Positions 23,387 to 30,859 of a DNA stretch of 31,057 nucleotides are shown in pieces. The notes below the pieces were generated by a model that saw only the letters and a list, made by a program, of their open reading frames with translations, had not been told where the DNA came from and ran no database searches. The DNA is from a virus. Location: the IMG/VR virus record IMGVR_UViG_3300035698_035445, positions 1 through 31,057 of that record; one strand, 5' to 3'. A program made the translations under genes and the position numbers. How positions within the stretch are numbered: the stretch's first letter is position 1; the number at the start of each line of letters is the position of its first letter.

Positions 23387-23629
23387 TTAGCCAGGCATCT
23401 CCTCGATGGTCATCCGGAACGGAAGACCTCGTTGAATTTCGATACAGGAAACCACGCCGTCGCCCAATGCCTCCAAGTTGGCAAGCAGGTCAAGGACATG
23501 GGCCTTGAGCGCAAAGTCGGCTTTGGTGATTTCAGGCCGTGGCCCGTTCTCGCTGGGGAACTTGATCTCGCGGACAACGTACGGTGGCGGGTCCATCACC
23601 GGCTCGCCACCGCATACCAGAATGAACAT
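23387..23629 (-). CDS. Conserved-looking small protein, unknown
   Basis: An 80-residue frame (or 69 residues from the ATG at 23594-23596). The core DFALKAHVLDLLANLEALG is a helix and GVVSCIEIQRGLPFRMTIEE is two strands. Neither start has a clear ribosome site. It is divergent from the truncated gene at 23639 and followed by a strong terminator. I recognise no family; codon pattern and reading length support a real gene. Confidence 0.5.
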   Translation of the reverse strand: MFILVCGGEPVMDPPPYVVREIKFPSENGPRPEITKADFALKAHVLDLLANLEALGDGVVSCIEIQRGLPFRMTIEEMPG

Positions 23630-23638
23630 GAGGGTCCG

Positions 23639-24019
23639 ATGATGACGGCGAAGACTTATACCGACGGAATAGTGACATTTCTTGATCTACTGGGATTCCG
23701 CGATTTACTCGCCAAAGAGAGTCCCGAAGAACTGTCGCGGATCATGGAGATTTTCCGTTCTCAAGGAAATCCCAAAACAGGAGGCGATGAAGATGAATCA
23801 GTTGATCAGATGTTCGAATATGCAGCGTTGTCGGATTGCTTCTTCAGGGCTACAGACGTAAGCCACGAGATGAATGCCACACATCCTTCCGGTCATTTTT
23901 TCCATGAACTCCTGTCAGTAGTATTCATCCAGTGCAGGCTACTACGCGAGAAGTTGCTCATTCGAGGGGCCATCACCTGTGGTCAGTATCGAGCTGAGCG
24001 AGACGAATATCCGTCATAG
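23639..24019 (+). pseudogene. Truncated gene, possible cyclase-fold family
   Basis: The frame begins MMTAKTYTDGIVTFLDLLGF and keeps a coherent protein to about LLIRGAITCGQY, then turns into antisense of the next fragment and stops. The motifs FLDLLGF, ALSDCFF and IRGAITCG are spaced as in a widespread family of uncharacterised bacterial proteins that recall class III nucleotidyl cyclase folds; such proteins are usually about twice this length. Only about 120 residues remain. The breakpoint lies between 23985 and 24018. The family assignment is tentative. Confidence 0.5.
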
Positions 24020-24732
24020 CCGCGCAGCAGATGATTCCAAGGATCGTATCGCGAGCGTTGAATATTGTCGCCCGTTGCATAGGACCACTGATAAATGCAC
24101 GTGTCGTCACGACGGAACGACTCTTCAAGCCGTGTATGAAAGCCGCCATAAGTTGCCACACTGCCTTGCACCTGCATGAGTCGATACCAGTCCAGACCGT
24201 TGTCGCCGGTCGTTTCACGCGTGCCGGACAAGCCAAGTCGAAAGTTTGGTGTTATTTCCCCGGCCGCTTTTGCGAGCCTTTCAAGATACATCACTGTCGC
24301 GTCTTCTTTCATCGCCTGCAGATCAGCCCACGGCACAGGCGAGACGCCATCATCACGAATCCGCTCGGGAGCGCATTGCTCCAGTGTGATCTGATCAAAC
24401 GAAGACATTTGCGTAGACCACGACTTGTTTAGCGACGCAATATTTTCATAAACCCGCTTGAGATAATCGCGGAAGTAGGCGAGCGTTGACGGCTCGTCCT
24501 GCGTACGAATGTCCTTAAACTGCCATTCGTCCACTGCAATCGCAGACACCGTATGGTATGGCAGCGTAGCTCGCACTTCGTTCTGGATCATCGCAGCCAT
24601 GCGGGACAAGGTCTGCTCGCTGGTGATGACATCATCCGATCGCACAAGGCGACGGTCTTCACCATCAGGTATGACGTCCATCCAGGGATATAGGCGCAGC
24701 CCAATGTCGGTCGCCTCTATGTCAGCACTCAC
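23983..24732 (-). pseudogene. Glycoside hydrolase fragment (GH42-like)
   Basis: The frame of about 245 residues has no proper start or end. AVDEWQFKDIRTQDEPST, then YFRDYLKRVYENIASLNKSW resembles the region after the catalytic barrel core in GH42-like beta-galactosidases (F..YL...Y..I..LN..W). GYDGY near the end fits the same family. Upstream it runs directly out of the intein C-terminus at about 24725-24735; downstream it abuts the truncated gene at about 23985-24018. It is thus an internal piece of a larger gene, about 0.7 kb, caught between two breakpoints. Confidence 0.5.
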
Positions 24733-25753
24733 ATACCATCTTGCGCCCTGCCAGGTACAAATGCGAAGGTGAATCGACCTGAATACATCGGACAGGCACC
24801 GAGTTCACAGGCTCAATGGCCGTGATGTGCCTGGAGATGGACAAAGGTCGTGTGGCTGGGACCGGGCGAAGACGATCCTGCTTGCGCTGTAGCTTGCCTG
24901 ACCAGACACCCAATGCATGGGACGCTATGGGTACCTGCAGCGGTTTCGCAAAAGGAATGCTATAACGTTTTTCAGTCCGGCGACCCGTGGGCAGGTCAAC
25001 GCGATGAACCATCTCTTGCGTGGTCAGGATGAGAGGGTTTTGCCTGCTGTAGCGATCATGGACGCTCCACAGATGTTCAGCGTCACAGACGATGGATCCA
25101 CCATCGCTAAAGTCCACGCTGTAACATGGGTGATTGTGCATCACCTCTGTCACATGCGTCACCTGACACATGTGGCCCTGCTCATCGAACAGCCATTCAC
25201 CGATCTTGATATCGCCCATGGTGGTCCAGCCCGTGGGCGTGGCCAAGGGTGTGTCCAGCGCCAGCGCCTTACCACTTCCACGCGGCATGGCCATCGCAAA
25301 CAATCCGCCGGTGAGCACTGCTTTTTCGATCTTGTCGATCACACGAAGGTGATCATCTGACCAGGGCAGATAAAACACCGGCGCAAAGTACACATCGCAG
25401 AAGCGCCTGAACGATGCCTGGCACTCTGCCTTGCGCTGGGGATCTGCGACGGCTGGCAATTCGCCGATGTCCTGGGCCGCACGGACCAAATCAGCGTTGC
25501 GCTGGGCCTGGCGGGCTTTGACTTCCTCGTAGGTTAACGGCTCACCACGGTCTTTGAGTTTGGCGTATTCCAATGTCAGCCATGCGGCGTAGCAGAACAG
25601 GTCCACTGTTTTGGGTTTCTGCGGGTCGCTGATGGCAAAGCCAGCGCGCGTGCGGTGACGATGCAGCTGGCGCTCACTGATGACCTCGCCCTGGCCCACG
25701 GAGTTGAGCATCCGAGCCAGCACGGCAGGTTTGATCTGGCGTGGGTTAATCAT
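24722..25753 (-). pseudogene. Terminase N-terminus interrupted by intein, rest lost
   Basis: Residues 1-162 are almost identical to the terminase at 8711-11044 and stop at the P-loop PRGSGK. An intein of about 178 residues follows, then VCEC and a stop. The C-extein (Walker B and nuclease) is absent; instead a glycoside hydrolase fragment begins. The start ATG 25751-25753 matches that of the first copy. The product cannot package DNA. It is useful as evidence of the intein insertion point relative to the uninterrupted copy. Confidence 0.88.
24734..25267 (-). mobile_element. Class 3-like mini-intein at the terminase P-loop
   Basis: It begins directly after GSGK with Ala instead of Cys/Ser (ALALDTPLATPTGWTTMGDI). 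It has the B-block ending in EHLW, and an F-block Cys in VRCIQVDSPSHLYLAG. A non-nucleophilic first residue with W in block B and Cys in block F is the signature of class 3 inteins, which splice through the internal Cys. After SHALGVW, where a LAGLIDADG endonuclease would begin, only about 20 linker residues remain, so it is a mini-intein. The expected C-terminal His-Asn is missing because of the breakpoint, so splicing is dead. Confidence 0.82.
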
Positions 25754-25979
25754 TTTCTTGCACCCCTTCCCGGGAAAGTTCGTGAATCAGATACGCCGTG
25801 TATTCCAGCAGGTTGAGGGTGTCGTCGGCACGGATCAGATCGCCAGACATGGCGGCCTCGCGCACCTGGTCTTCGGTGACCTGACGTCCAAAGGCCGAGG
25901 CCAGAATACGAGCTGCATCGGCTACCGGAATGGCTGTGATCTTGAGTGAGGGCGATGGCTTTTTGGAAGATTGGTTCAT
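25746..25979 (-). CDS. Small terminase-partner protein, copy 2
   Basis: A 77-residue copy of the gene at 11037-11270. Most residues are the same; RQVTEDQVREAAMSGD replaces RQIPPEQVRAIAESGD. It overlaps the interrupted terminase start by 8 bp. The ATG is 25977-25979. Possibly still expressed although its partner is broken. Confidence 0.6.
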   Translation of the reverse strand: MNQSSKKPSPSLKITAIPVADAARILASAFGRQVTEDQVREAAMSGDLIRADDTLNLLEYTAYLIHELSREGVQEND

Positions 25980-26011
25980 GGGTTTTCTCTCTGATTAAAC
26001 GAACTTCCCCA

Positions 26012-26101
26012 CAAGGCGATGAATCACCTTGATGTCGTTGGCAGGGTGTGGCTTCATGTGCATGTCACCTGCACGTTGCAGGTCTGACAGACATGTACAT
26101 T
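26012..26101. promoter_or_regulatory. Divergent control region, copy 2
   Basis: Keeps both palindromes of copy 1: CAAGG..CCTTG (26012-26031) and ACCTGCA-CGT-TGCAGGT (26067-26083). The arms are unchanged and only a loop base differs, which argues for selection on the arms. Confidence 0.6.
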
Positions 26102-26119
26102 TTTTTTGGAGCCAACGGT

Positions 26120-26662
26120 ATGAAGAAAGAACAGATCAAAATCGGCCAGGTGTACACCGCCAAAGTCAGCGACAAGCTGGTGCCGGTACGCATTGAAAAG
26201 GAACATTCAGGAGGCGGATGGGACGCGACGAATTTAAAGACCAACAGACCGGTGAGAATCAAAAGTGCACAGCGGCTGAGGAACGCGCTCACCCATCGCG
26301 ACGAAACCACCAAGCCAGCCGATGGCGACGCGGTGCCCACGCCGACCAAAGAACCTGATGCGCCATCGAAGCCACGTACGCCCAAGGCTGCTAAACCCGC
26401 CAGCACCAAACGCACCGGCCCATCGCTGATCCAGGCCGCCATCCAGGTGCTTGGCCAGAACAAAGAACCCATGACCTGCACGCAGATGGTTGAATCGATC
26501 CTCCAGCAGAAGCTCTGGTCCTCAACCGGTAAGACCCCTGCCCAAACTTTGTACAGCTCGATTCTTAGAGAGCTGCAGAAGCACGGCGACCAGGCACGCT
26601 TCATCCACGCCGCCAAAGGCCAATTCCAATTGAACGCGAACGCAGCCAAGAAGGAAGCCTGA
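26120..26662 (+). CDS. HARE-HTH domain protein, copy 2
   Basis: A 180-residue paralogue of 11411-11944. N-domain and HARE-HTH are nearly unchanged; most differences lie in the Pro/Lys linker, and the C-terminus has three extra residues (NAA). The frame is open to 26048, but the homologous ATG 26120 is used. Conservation of two intact copies while neighbouring genes are broken suggests recent duplication or continued function. Confidence 0.75.
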   Translation: MKKEQIKIGQVYTAKVSDKLVPVRIEKEHSGGGWDATNLKTNRPVRIKSAQRLRNALTHRDETTKPADGDAVPTPTKEPDAPSKPRTPKAAKPASTKRTGPSLIQAAIQVLGQNKEPMTCTQMVESILQQKLWSSTGKTPAQTLYSSILRELQKHGDQARFIHAAKGQFQLNANAAKKEA

Positions 26663-26665
26663 ACC

Positions 26666-27010
26666 ATGACGACCCGCTCTCGAGAAAAAAGCGTGCTGTT
26701 CGACGTCCTCGACGACCACCTGGTCCGCACCGTGGTCTTCGCTGATGGGCGCAAATACCAGCACCGCTGTACACGCGACATCTTCCGCGATACCGCCTAC
26801 ACCATCGAAGAACAGGCGGCTGGCGGCGTGACCCTGTACGAACTGGTCAGGCTCATGGACGCGCCATACACCCAGGTGGCCGTGGCGCTGGATTTCATGA
26901 AAGAGCATGGTTGCGTGGAAGTCCGGCATCGGCGGACTTACGCTGCCTCCAACTTTGTGTATGAAGATGCCATGAGCCAGTACATGTATTTGGCGGAAGC
27001 CCCTTACTGA
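26666..27010 (+). CDS. Conserved 114-aa protein, copy 2
   Basis: Paralogue of 11948-12292 with the same length. The first ten residues and the wing (VEVRHRRTYAA) vary; the helix with TQVAVALDFMKEHGCV is identical. It is 3 bp after the HARE-HTH gene and before a terminator, as in copy 1. Confidence 0.65.
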   Translation: MTTRSREKSVLFDVLDDHLVRTVVFADGRKYQHRCTRDIFRDTAYTIEEQAAGGVTLYELVRLMDAPYTQVAVALDFMKEHGCVEVRHRRTYAASNFVYEDAMSQYMYLAEAPY

Positions 27011-27033
27011 AACCATCGATTAACCCTTTCAAT

Positions 27034-27060
27034 CACCTCGGCCGCGATGGTCGAGGTTTT
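27034..27060 (+). terminator. Terminator, copy 2
   Basis: ACCTCGGCC, loop GCGAT, GGTCGAGGT, then TTT. One G-T wobble replaces the perfect pair of copy 1; the loop is unchanged. Confidence 0.8.
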
Positions 27061-27082
27061 CTCAGTCATAGATTCAAGCAAG

Positions 27083-27110
27083 TGGAAAATTGGAACGATA
27101 GTGATACAAT
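27083..27110 (+). promoter_or_regulatory. Promoter of AbrB/Doc pair
   Basis: TGGAAA (27083-27088), 16-bp spacer, TACAAT (27105-27110), 36 bp before the antitoxin ATG. The -10 neighbourhood GTGATACAATG resembles GTGTTACAATG at the same place in copy 1 although the genes differ. Confidence 0.5.
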
Positions 27111-27146
27111 GGAATGACGACGTAACAACCAACCAGGAGTTGCATC

Positions 27147-27374
27147 ATGATTAAAAATCTCACCAAGCACGGCAACAGCTACGCGATGGTCATCGACAAG
27201 CCCATCCTCGACCTGCTCAAAGTCACCCCCGACACATCGTTTGAGATCATCTCTGACGGCAGGTCACTTGTACTCACGCCAGTCCGTTCGCCCAAAGAAG
27301 AAAAGAAGTTTCAGGATGCGTTGGACATGGTCCACAAGCGCTTTGGCAACGCCATGAAGAAATTGGCGGAGTAA
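27147..27374 (+). CDS. AbrB/MazE-like antitoxin
   Basis: A 75-residue protein with the swapped-hairpin pattern KNLTKHGNSYAMVIDKPILDLL and SFEIISDGRSLVLTPV (given as separate short motifs), then a helical tail that would bind the toxin (KKFQDALDMVHKRFG). AGGAG at 27135-27139 serves ATG 27147. It is followed at once by the Doc toxin gene. Confidence 0.8.
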   Translation: MIKNLTKHGNSYAMVIDKPILDLLKVTPDTSFEIISDGRSLVLTPVRSPKEEKKFQDALDMVHKRFGNAMKKLAE

Positions 27375-27377
27375 TTG

Positions 27378-27764
27378 ATGAAGACGCCGCTGTTTTTAGA
27401 CTTGGACCAGACCCTTCGTCTGCACCGTAGTCTCATCCAAACCTATGGTGGAACGGATGGCACCCGTGACGTAGGCCTGCTTCAGTCAGCCATCGCCATG
27501 CCACAAGCGGCATATGGTGGTGCGTATCTGCATGAAGACCTCTTTGGAATGGCCGCAGCGTACCTCTATCACATCGTGCAAAATCACGCGTTCCTGGATG
27601 GCAACAAACGTACCGGTGCAGCTGCTGCCATCGTGTTCCTTGCGCTCAATGACGTTCATATCCACAACGACGAACAAGGACTTGTCGACCTCACTTTGGA
27701 GGTCGCTACAGGCATAGCAGACAAATCTCAGATTGCTGCATTTTTTCGCGCTCGAGTCGTTTAA
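27378..27764 (+). CDS. doc: Doc (Fic-fold) toxin
   Basis: A 128-residue Doc protein with the full Fic motif HAFLDGNKRTG (H70, D74, N76, K77, R78). In P1 Doc this site phosphorylates EF-Tu and stops translation. The ATG 27378-27380 lies 3 bp after the antitoxin stop; a TTG at 27375 is less likely. The stop codon lies in CGTTTAA (27758-27764), the exact point where similarity to copy 1 resumes. Confidence 0.88.
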   Translation: MKTPLFLDLDQTLRLHRSLIQTYGGTDGTRDVGLLQSAIAMPQAAYGGAYLHEDLFGMAAAYLYHIVQNHAFLDGNKRTGAAAAIVFLALNDVHIHNDEQGLVDLTLEVATGIADKSQIAAFFRARVV

Positions 27765-27876
27765 TGGCCTTGATGTTTCCGGTGTTTCATGGCTCAATGG
27801 TGTCAGACAACGAACACCAAGGAGAACACCATGACCACCGACACCACCACTACCAACTCCCACGACACCTACCAGG
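27758..27876 (+). repeat. Right border repeat of the toxin-antitoxin slot
   Basis: Matches 13027-13142 from CGTTTAATGGCC through the leader and first codons of the small helical gene. In copy 1 the repeat therefore begins with the last codons of doc, although doc itself is not there. Confidence 0.85.
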
Positions 27877-28073
27877 CCCGAGCCAACGACATCGCCCGCC
27901 TGATGGATGTCCTGCAGATGGAACTGGCCAAGCACACCCAGGCCGCCACCACGAAAACCAAATGCTGGGGCGAGGCCCAAGAGCTTGGCAAGGTCCGCAG
28001 CGACCTGATCGACCTGGTGGGATTCATCAGCGGCTTCGACCGTCAGAACATCGAAGACTTTCTGGCCGAATGA
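27831..28073 (+). CDS. Small helical protein, unknown
   Basis: An 80-residue protein: Thr-rich start, then helices DIARLMDVLQMELAKH, and LGKVRSDLIDLVGFISGF, then EDFLAE. AAGGAG precedes ATG 27831. I associate similar short proteins with planctomycete genomes, but the function is unknown. It is intact here and reduced to a 14-codon stub at 13100-13142. A terminator follows. Confidence 0.6.
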   Translation: MTTDTTTTNSHDTYQARANDIARLMDVLQMELAKHTQAATTKTKCWGEAQELGKVRSDLIDLVGFISGFDRQNIEDFLAE

Positions 28074-28117
28074 CCACCAACTCATAGGGCTTCCATCAAC
28101 CATGACCATGCATGACA

Positions 28118-28747
28118 TCACTTTGTCTCTCCCGCACCGACCCCGGCCAACTCGGCTGGGGTTTTCTCTGGCATGTCAGCGCTCGCCTCGCCCCCTGCAC
28201 CGATCCGCTGAGCCTTCTTGCCGGTAAACGCTTCCCACCTTTGCACAATCACATCGCAGTACGCCTGATCCAGTTCCATCAGGAACGCACGACGACCAGT
28301 CTGCTCACATCCCATGAGTGTTGAGCCACTACCGCCAAAGAGGTCTAGGACATTCTCGTCAGGCTTGCTGGAATACTGAATGGCCTTCACTGCCAGTTCC
28401 ACGGGCTTCTCGGTCAGGTGGACCATGCTCTGCGGATTGACCTTCTTCACGTGCCACAGGTCCGTCGCGTTGTTGGGTCCGTAAAAATGATGACCAGCGC
28501 CCAGCTTCCAACCGTAGAAGCAGATCTCAAATGCCCCCATAAAATCTTTTCTTGTGAGGACCGGATGCTGCTTGTCCCAGATGACACCCTGGCTGAAATA
28601 AAAGCCCATCTTCTCCAGAGGCGCTGGGTAGTTGCCCAGGTTGGCATACCCGCCCCAGATGTAGAACGAGCCGCCAGGCTTAAGCACACGTGACGCATTG
28701 CGACGTGCCTTGGTCTTGAATTGAATCTGTCTTGTCACGGTAGTCAT
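28118..28747 (-). pseudogene. DNA methyltransferase C-terminal half
   Basis: From NASRVLKPGGSFYIWGG on, this matches the enzyme at 13022-14284 and continues where that one breaks: HLTEKPVELAVKAIQYSS, the SAM-binding DLFGGSGST, and EQTGRRAFLMELD. The ParB domain and catalytic DPPY are missing. The first 16 residues (MTTVTRQIQFKTKARR) are unrelated and may be the start of a gene that normally follows the recombinase. The breakpoint is at 28699-28700. Its ATG overlaps the recombinase stop by 4 bp, so a fused product could still be made. Confidence 0.8.
28141..28165 (+). terminator. Plus-strand terminator
   Basis: CCCCGGCC, loop AACTC, GGCTGGGG, then TTTT. It ends transcripts of the small helical gene and lies inside the 3' end of the opposing methyltransferase gene. 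Confidence 0.7.
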
Positions 28748-30312
28748 GCTGCAGCCTCCAGTTTGTGGTCGATCAAAGTACGAATGCTTGTGGGCCTGAA
28801 GGTGACGCAGATCGTGCTGGCTTTGCCGTCATATTCAACTTTGTCAATCAACAGCTTTAGCAGGCGTATCTGCTCGCGTGGGGCCAGGTTGCTCCAGAGC
28901 TTGTCAAAATCACCAAATACCAAGCGTGCTTCGCCTGGCGTCACCTTCTGGTTTTGCAATGCGTGAATACGTGCTTCCGTAGTTGGTAAATCGCGGCCTA
29001 TCTGCGCCAGCTGCTCGTTGAGAGAAGCGATCCGGTCCGTCGTACTTTTGTCCGTTTCGCCCTTGACGGCCAGGCTGCGCAGTTCCTTCTCGTGACGGTT
29101 GTGCTGCTGACGCAGGTCGTCATGTTCTTGTTCAGCAGCCAGCAGGTCTGCATGGATGGCGACATGGGCTTCGTCCAGGACTTGGTTTAAGAGGGTTTCG
29201 TCCTTGGCCAGGCCACGGATTTCATCAATGACCATGCGTTCGATCTCAATGGCAGGAAGACTGCCTGTGGTGCACGTCTCCTGGCCAGCCTTGATCGCAT
29301 GGACACATCGGTAATACCGGTACATGTTTTCCCTGTTCTTGCTGGTAAACGTATGTGTCATGGAAGAATCGCAGCATTTGCAGCGAAGCAGGCCTCGGAG
29401 CAACGCGCCATACTTGTTGCGAACCTCCACACCACCATTTCGCCCATTCTGCTTGAGCTGTACCTGAACCTGATCAAATACCTCCGTGGGTATGATGGCC
29501 TGGTGTTCACCCTGGTGCAGTTCGTCCTTGTAGCGCGTCTTGCCTGTGTAGACCGGGTTGGTTAGCAATCCATATAGATTGGTCTTATTAAAGGCCTTGC
29601 CCCCAAGGGACTGTCCCTTCTTGGTGACCCGGTGTTTATTGATCCAGCCACGCCTGGCCAGTTCCTTGACCACGGGTAGCAGCGATGCTTTCTCAAGGTA
29701 CATCTCAAAAATTTCACGGACCTGCGCTGATTCTTTGGTGTTGATCACCAGCTTGGGGCTTGGGTTGGAACGATCGACGTCATACCCAAGCACAGGAGCG
29801 CCACCTGTCCATTTGCCCCTGCGGGCCTGGGCAGCCAGTTTGTCACGGATGCGCTCGCCAATGATCTCGCGTTCAAATTGGGCAAATGACAGCAGGATGT
29901 TGAGCGTCAACCTGCCCATGGAATGGGTCGTGTTGAATTGCTGTGTGACCGAGACGAAGGAGACGTGTTGTTTATCAAACGTCTCCATGATGCGAGAGAA
30001 GTCCAGAAGTGACCGACTCAGGCGATCCACCTTATAAACCACCACACAATCAACCTTCCCAGAAGTGATGTCCCGTATCAGGCGATCCAATGCTGGCCGT
30101 TCCATGCTGCCACCGGAATAGCCACCGTCGTCGTAGCGATCAGATAGTGCGGTCCAACCCTCAGCCTTCTGGCTGGCAATAAAAGCTTCGGCAGCTTCGC
30201 GCTGGGCGTCCAGTGAGTTGAATTCCAGGTCTAGGCCTTCTTCGCTGGACTTGCGGGTATAGATGGCACATCGAATGACAGGTTTAGGTGTTTTGATGGT
30301 AGGGCGATTCAA
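28744..30312 (-). CDS. Large serine recombinase
   Basis: A 522-residue recombinase. The N-terminal resolvase domain carries the catalytic Ser region YTRKSSEEGLDLEFNSLDAQ and VVYKVDRLSRSLLDF. It is followed by the Recombinase domain (GAPVLGYDVDRSNP, YGLLTNPVYTGKTRYK), a zinc-ribbon segment (LLRCKCCDSSM, then YYRCVHAIKAGQETC), and a coiled coil (about residues 370-440). Such enzymes integrate or excise phages and islands. The ATG 30310-30312 overlaps the DUF2924 stop. Confidence 0.92.
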   Translation of the reverse strand: MNRPTIKTPKPVIRCAIYTRKSSEEGLDLEFNSLDAQREAAEAFIASQKAEGWTALSDRYDDGGYSGGSMERPALDRLIRDITSGKVDCVVVYKVDRLSRSLLDFSRIMETFDKQHVSFVSVTQQFNTTHSMGRLTLNILLSFAQFEREIIGERIRDKLAAQARRGKWTGGAPVLGYDVDRSNPSPKLVINTKESAQVREIFEMYLEKASLLPVVKELARRGWINKHRVTKKGQSLGGKAFNKTNLYGLLTNPVYTGKTRYKDELHQGEHQAIIPTEVFDQVQVQLKQNGRNGGVEVRNKYGALLRGLLRCKCCDSSMTHTFTSKNRENMYRYYRCVHAIKAGQETCTTGSLPAIEIERMVIDEIRGLAKDETLLNQVLDEAHVAIHADLLAAEQEHDDLRQQHNRHEKELRSLAVKGETDKSTTDRIASLNEQLAQIGRDLPTTEARIHALQNQKVTPGEARLVFGDFDKLWSNLAPREQIRLLKLLIDKVEYDGKASTICVTFRPTSIRTLIDHKLEAAA

Positions 30313-30806
30313 GGTTGTGCTCCCAGGTTGAAGAATCGATAGCCATTGGTATGGGTGCCAGTGATCTGTTTGGCCACAGCGGTCAGCGTGTTGTAGCGCT
30401 CGCCGTGGTAATCAAAGCTGTTGCCATCAGGCAGTACGACGATGCGATGGGTGCGACCCTTGTATTGCCGAACCAGCGCTGACCCAGGCGCTGGCAGGCG
30501 TGGATCAGCTTTGGGTGGCGCAGCACGGCTGACGCTGCCTGCTTCGCCTTGCTGTGGCGGGCAGACCATGGTCTTGGGTGCCATGACGCGAATGTCCGCA
30601 TCGTTGGCCAGTTCCATGGCTCGCCTGCGGGCACGTTCAGAAAGGCCGCCTTCTGCGTTGGCCTGGATGCGCCATGCGATCTTGCGGATGAGATATGCCT
30701 TGTGGCGTGTGCGGCAGGGCTGTTTATGCAGCTCTTCGTAATACTCAGCAAGCTCACTGGTGGGCATGTCCTGGAGCTTTGCAAGTTCCTTCTCAATATG
30801 ATTCAC
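30309..30806 (-). CDS. DUF2924 family protein
   Basis: A 165-residue protein ending in the DUF2924 pattern: LPAPGSALVRQYKGRTHRI, GNSFDYHGERYNTLTAVA and ITGTHTNGYRFF. DUF2924 genes are regularly found right before a serine recombinase, so an accessory role in integration or its control is likely (context, not proof). The frame is open to 30863, but AAGGAG lies just upstream of the GTG at 30804-30806 and the family starts there (NHIEKELAKLQDM). Confidence 0.85.
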   Translation of the reverse strand: MNHIEKELAKLQDMPTSELAEYYEELHKQPCRTRHKAYLIRKIAWRIQANAEGGLSERARRRAMELANDADIRVMAPKTMVCPPQQGEAGSVSRAAPPKADPRLPAPGSALVRQYKGRTHRIVVLPDGNSFDYHGERYNTLTAVAKQITGTHTNGYRFFNLGAQP

Positions 30807-30859
30807 GATGTGTCTCCTTCGTTCAGTTGGCCAGAAATTCGAACCCGTTAACACGCGGG

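Larger units (their letters stand above)
25268..27067 (+). repeat. Long direct repeat, copy 2
   Basis: Counterpart of 10559-12346, same orientation and gene order. The offset rises from 14,709 to 14,718 after a 9-bp insertion in the HARE-HTH gene. Confidence 0.9.

Noticed and set aside
26065-26781. A 238-codon frame antisense to the HARE-HTH gene
   Set aside because: Codon pattern and homology to copy 1 support the plus strand only.
27486-28121. A 211-codon minus-strand frame antisense to doc and the small gene
   Set aside because: It is the mirror of well-supported plus-strand genes; Gly/Val runs come from the Thr-rich start of the small gene.
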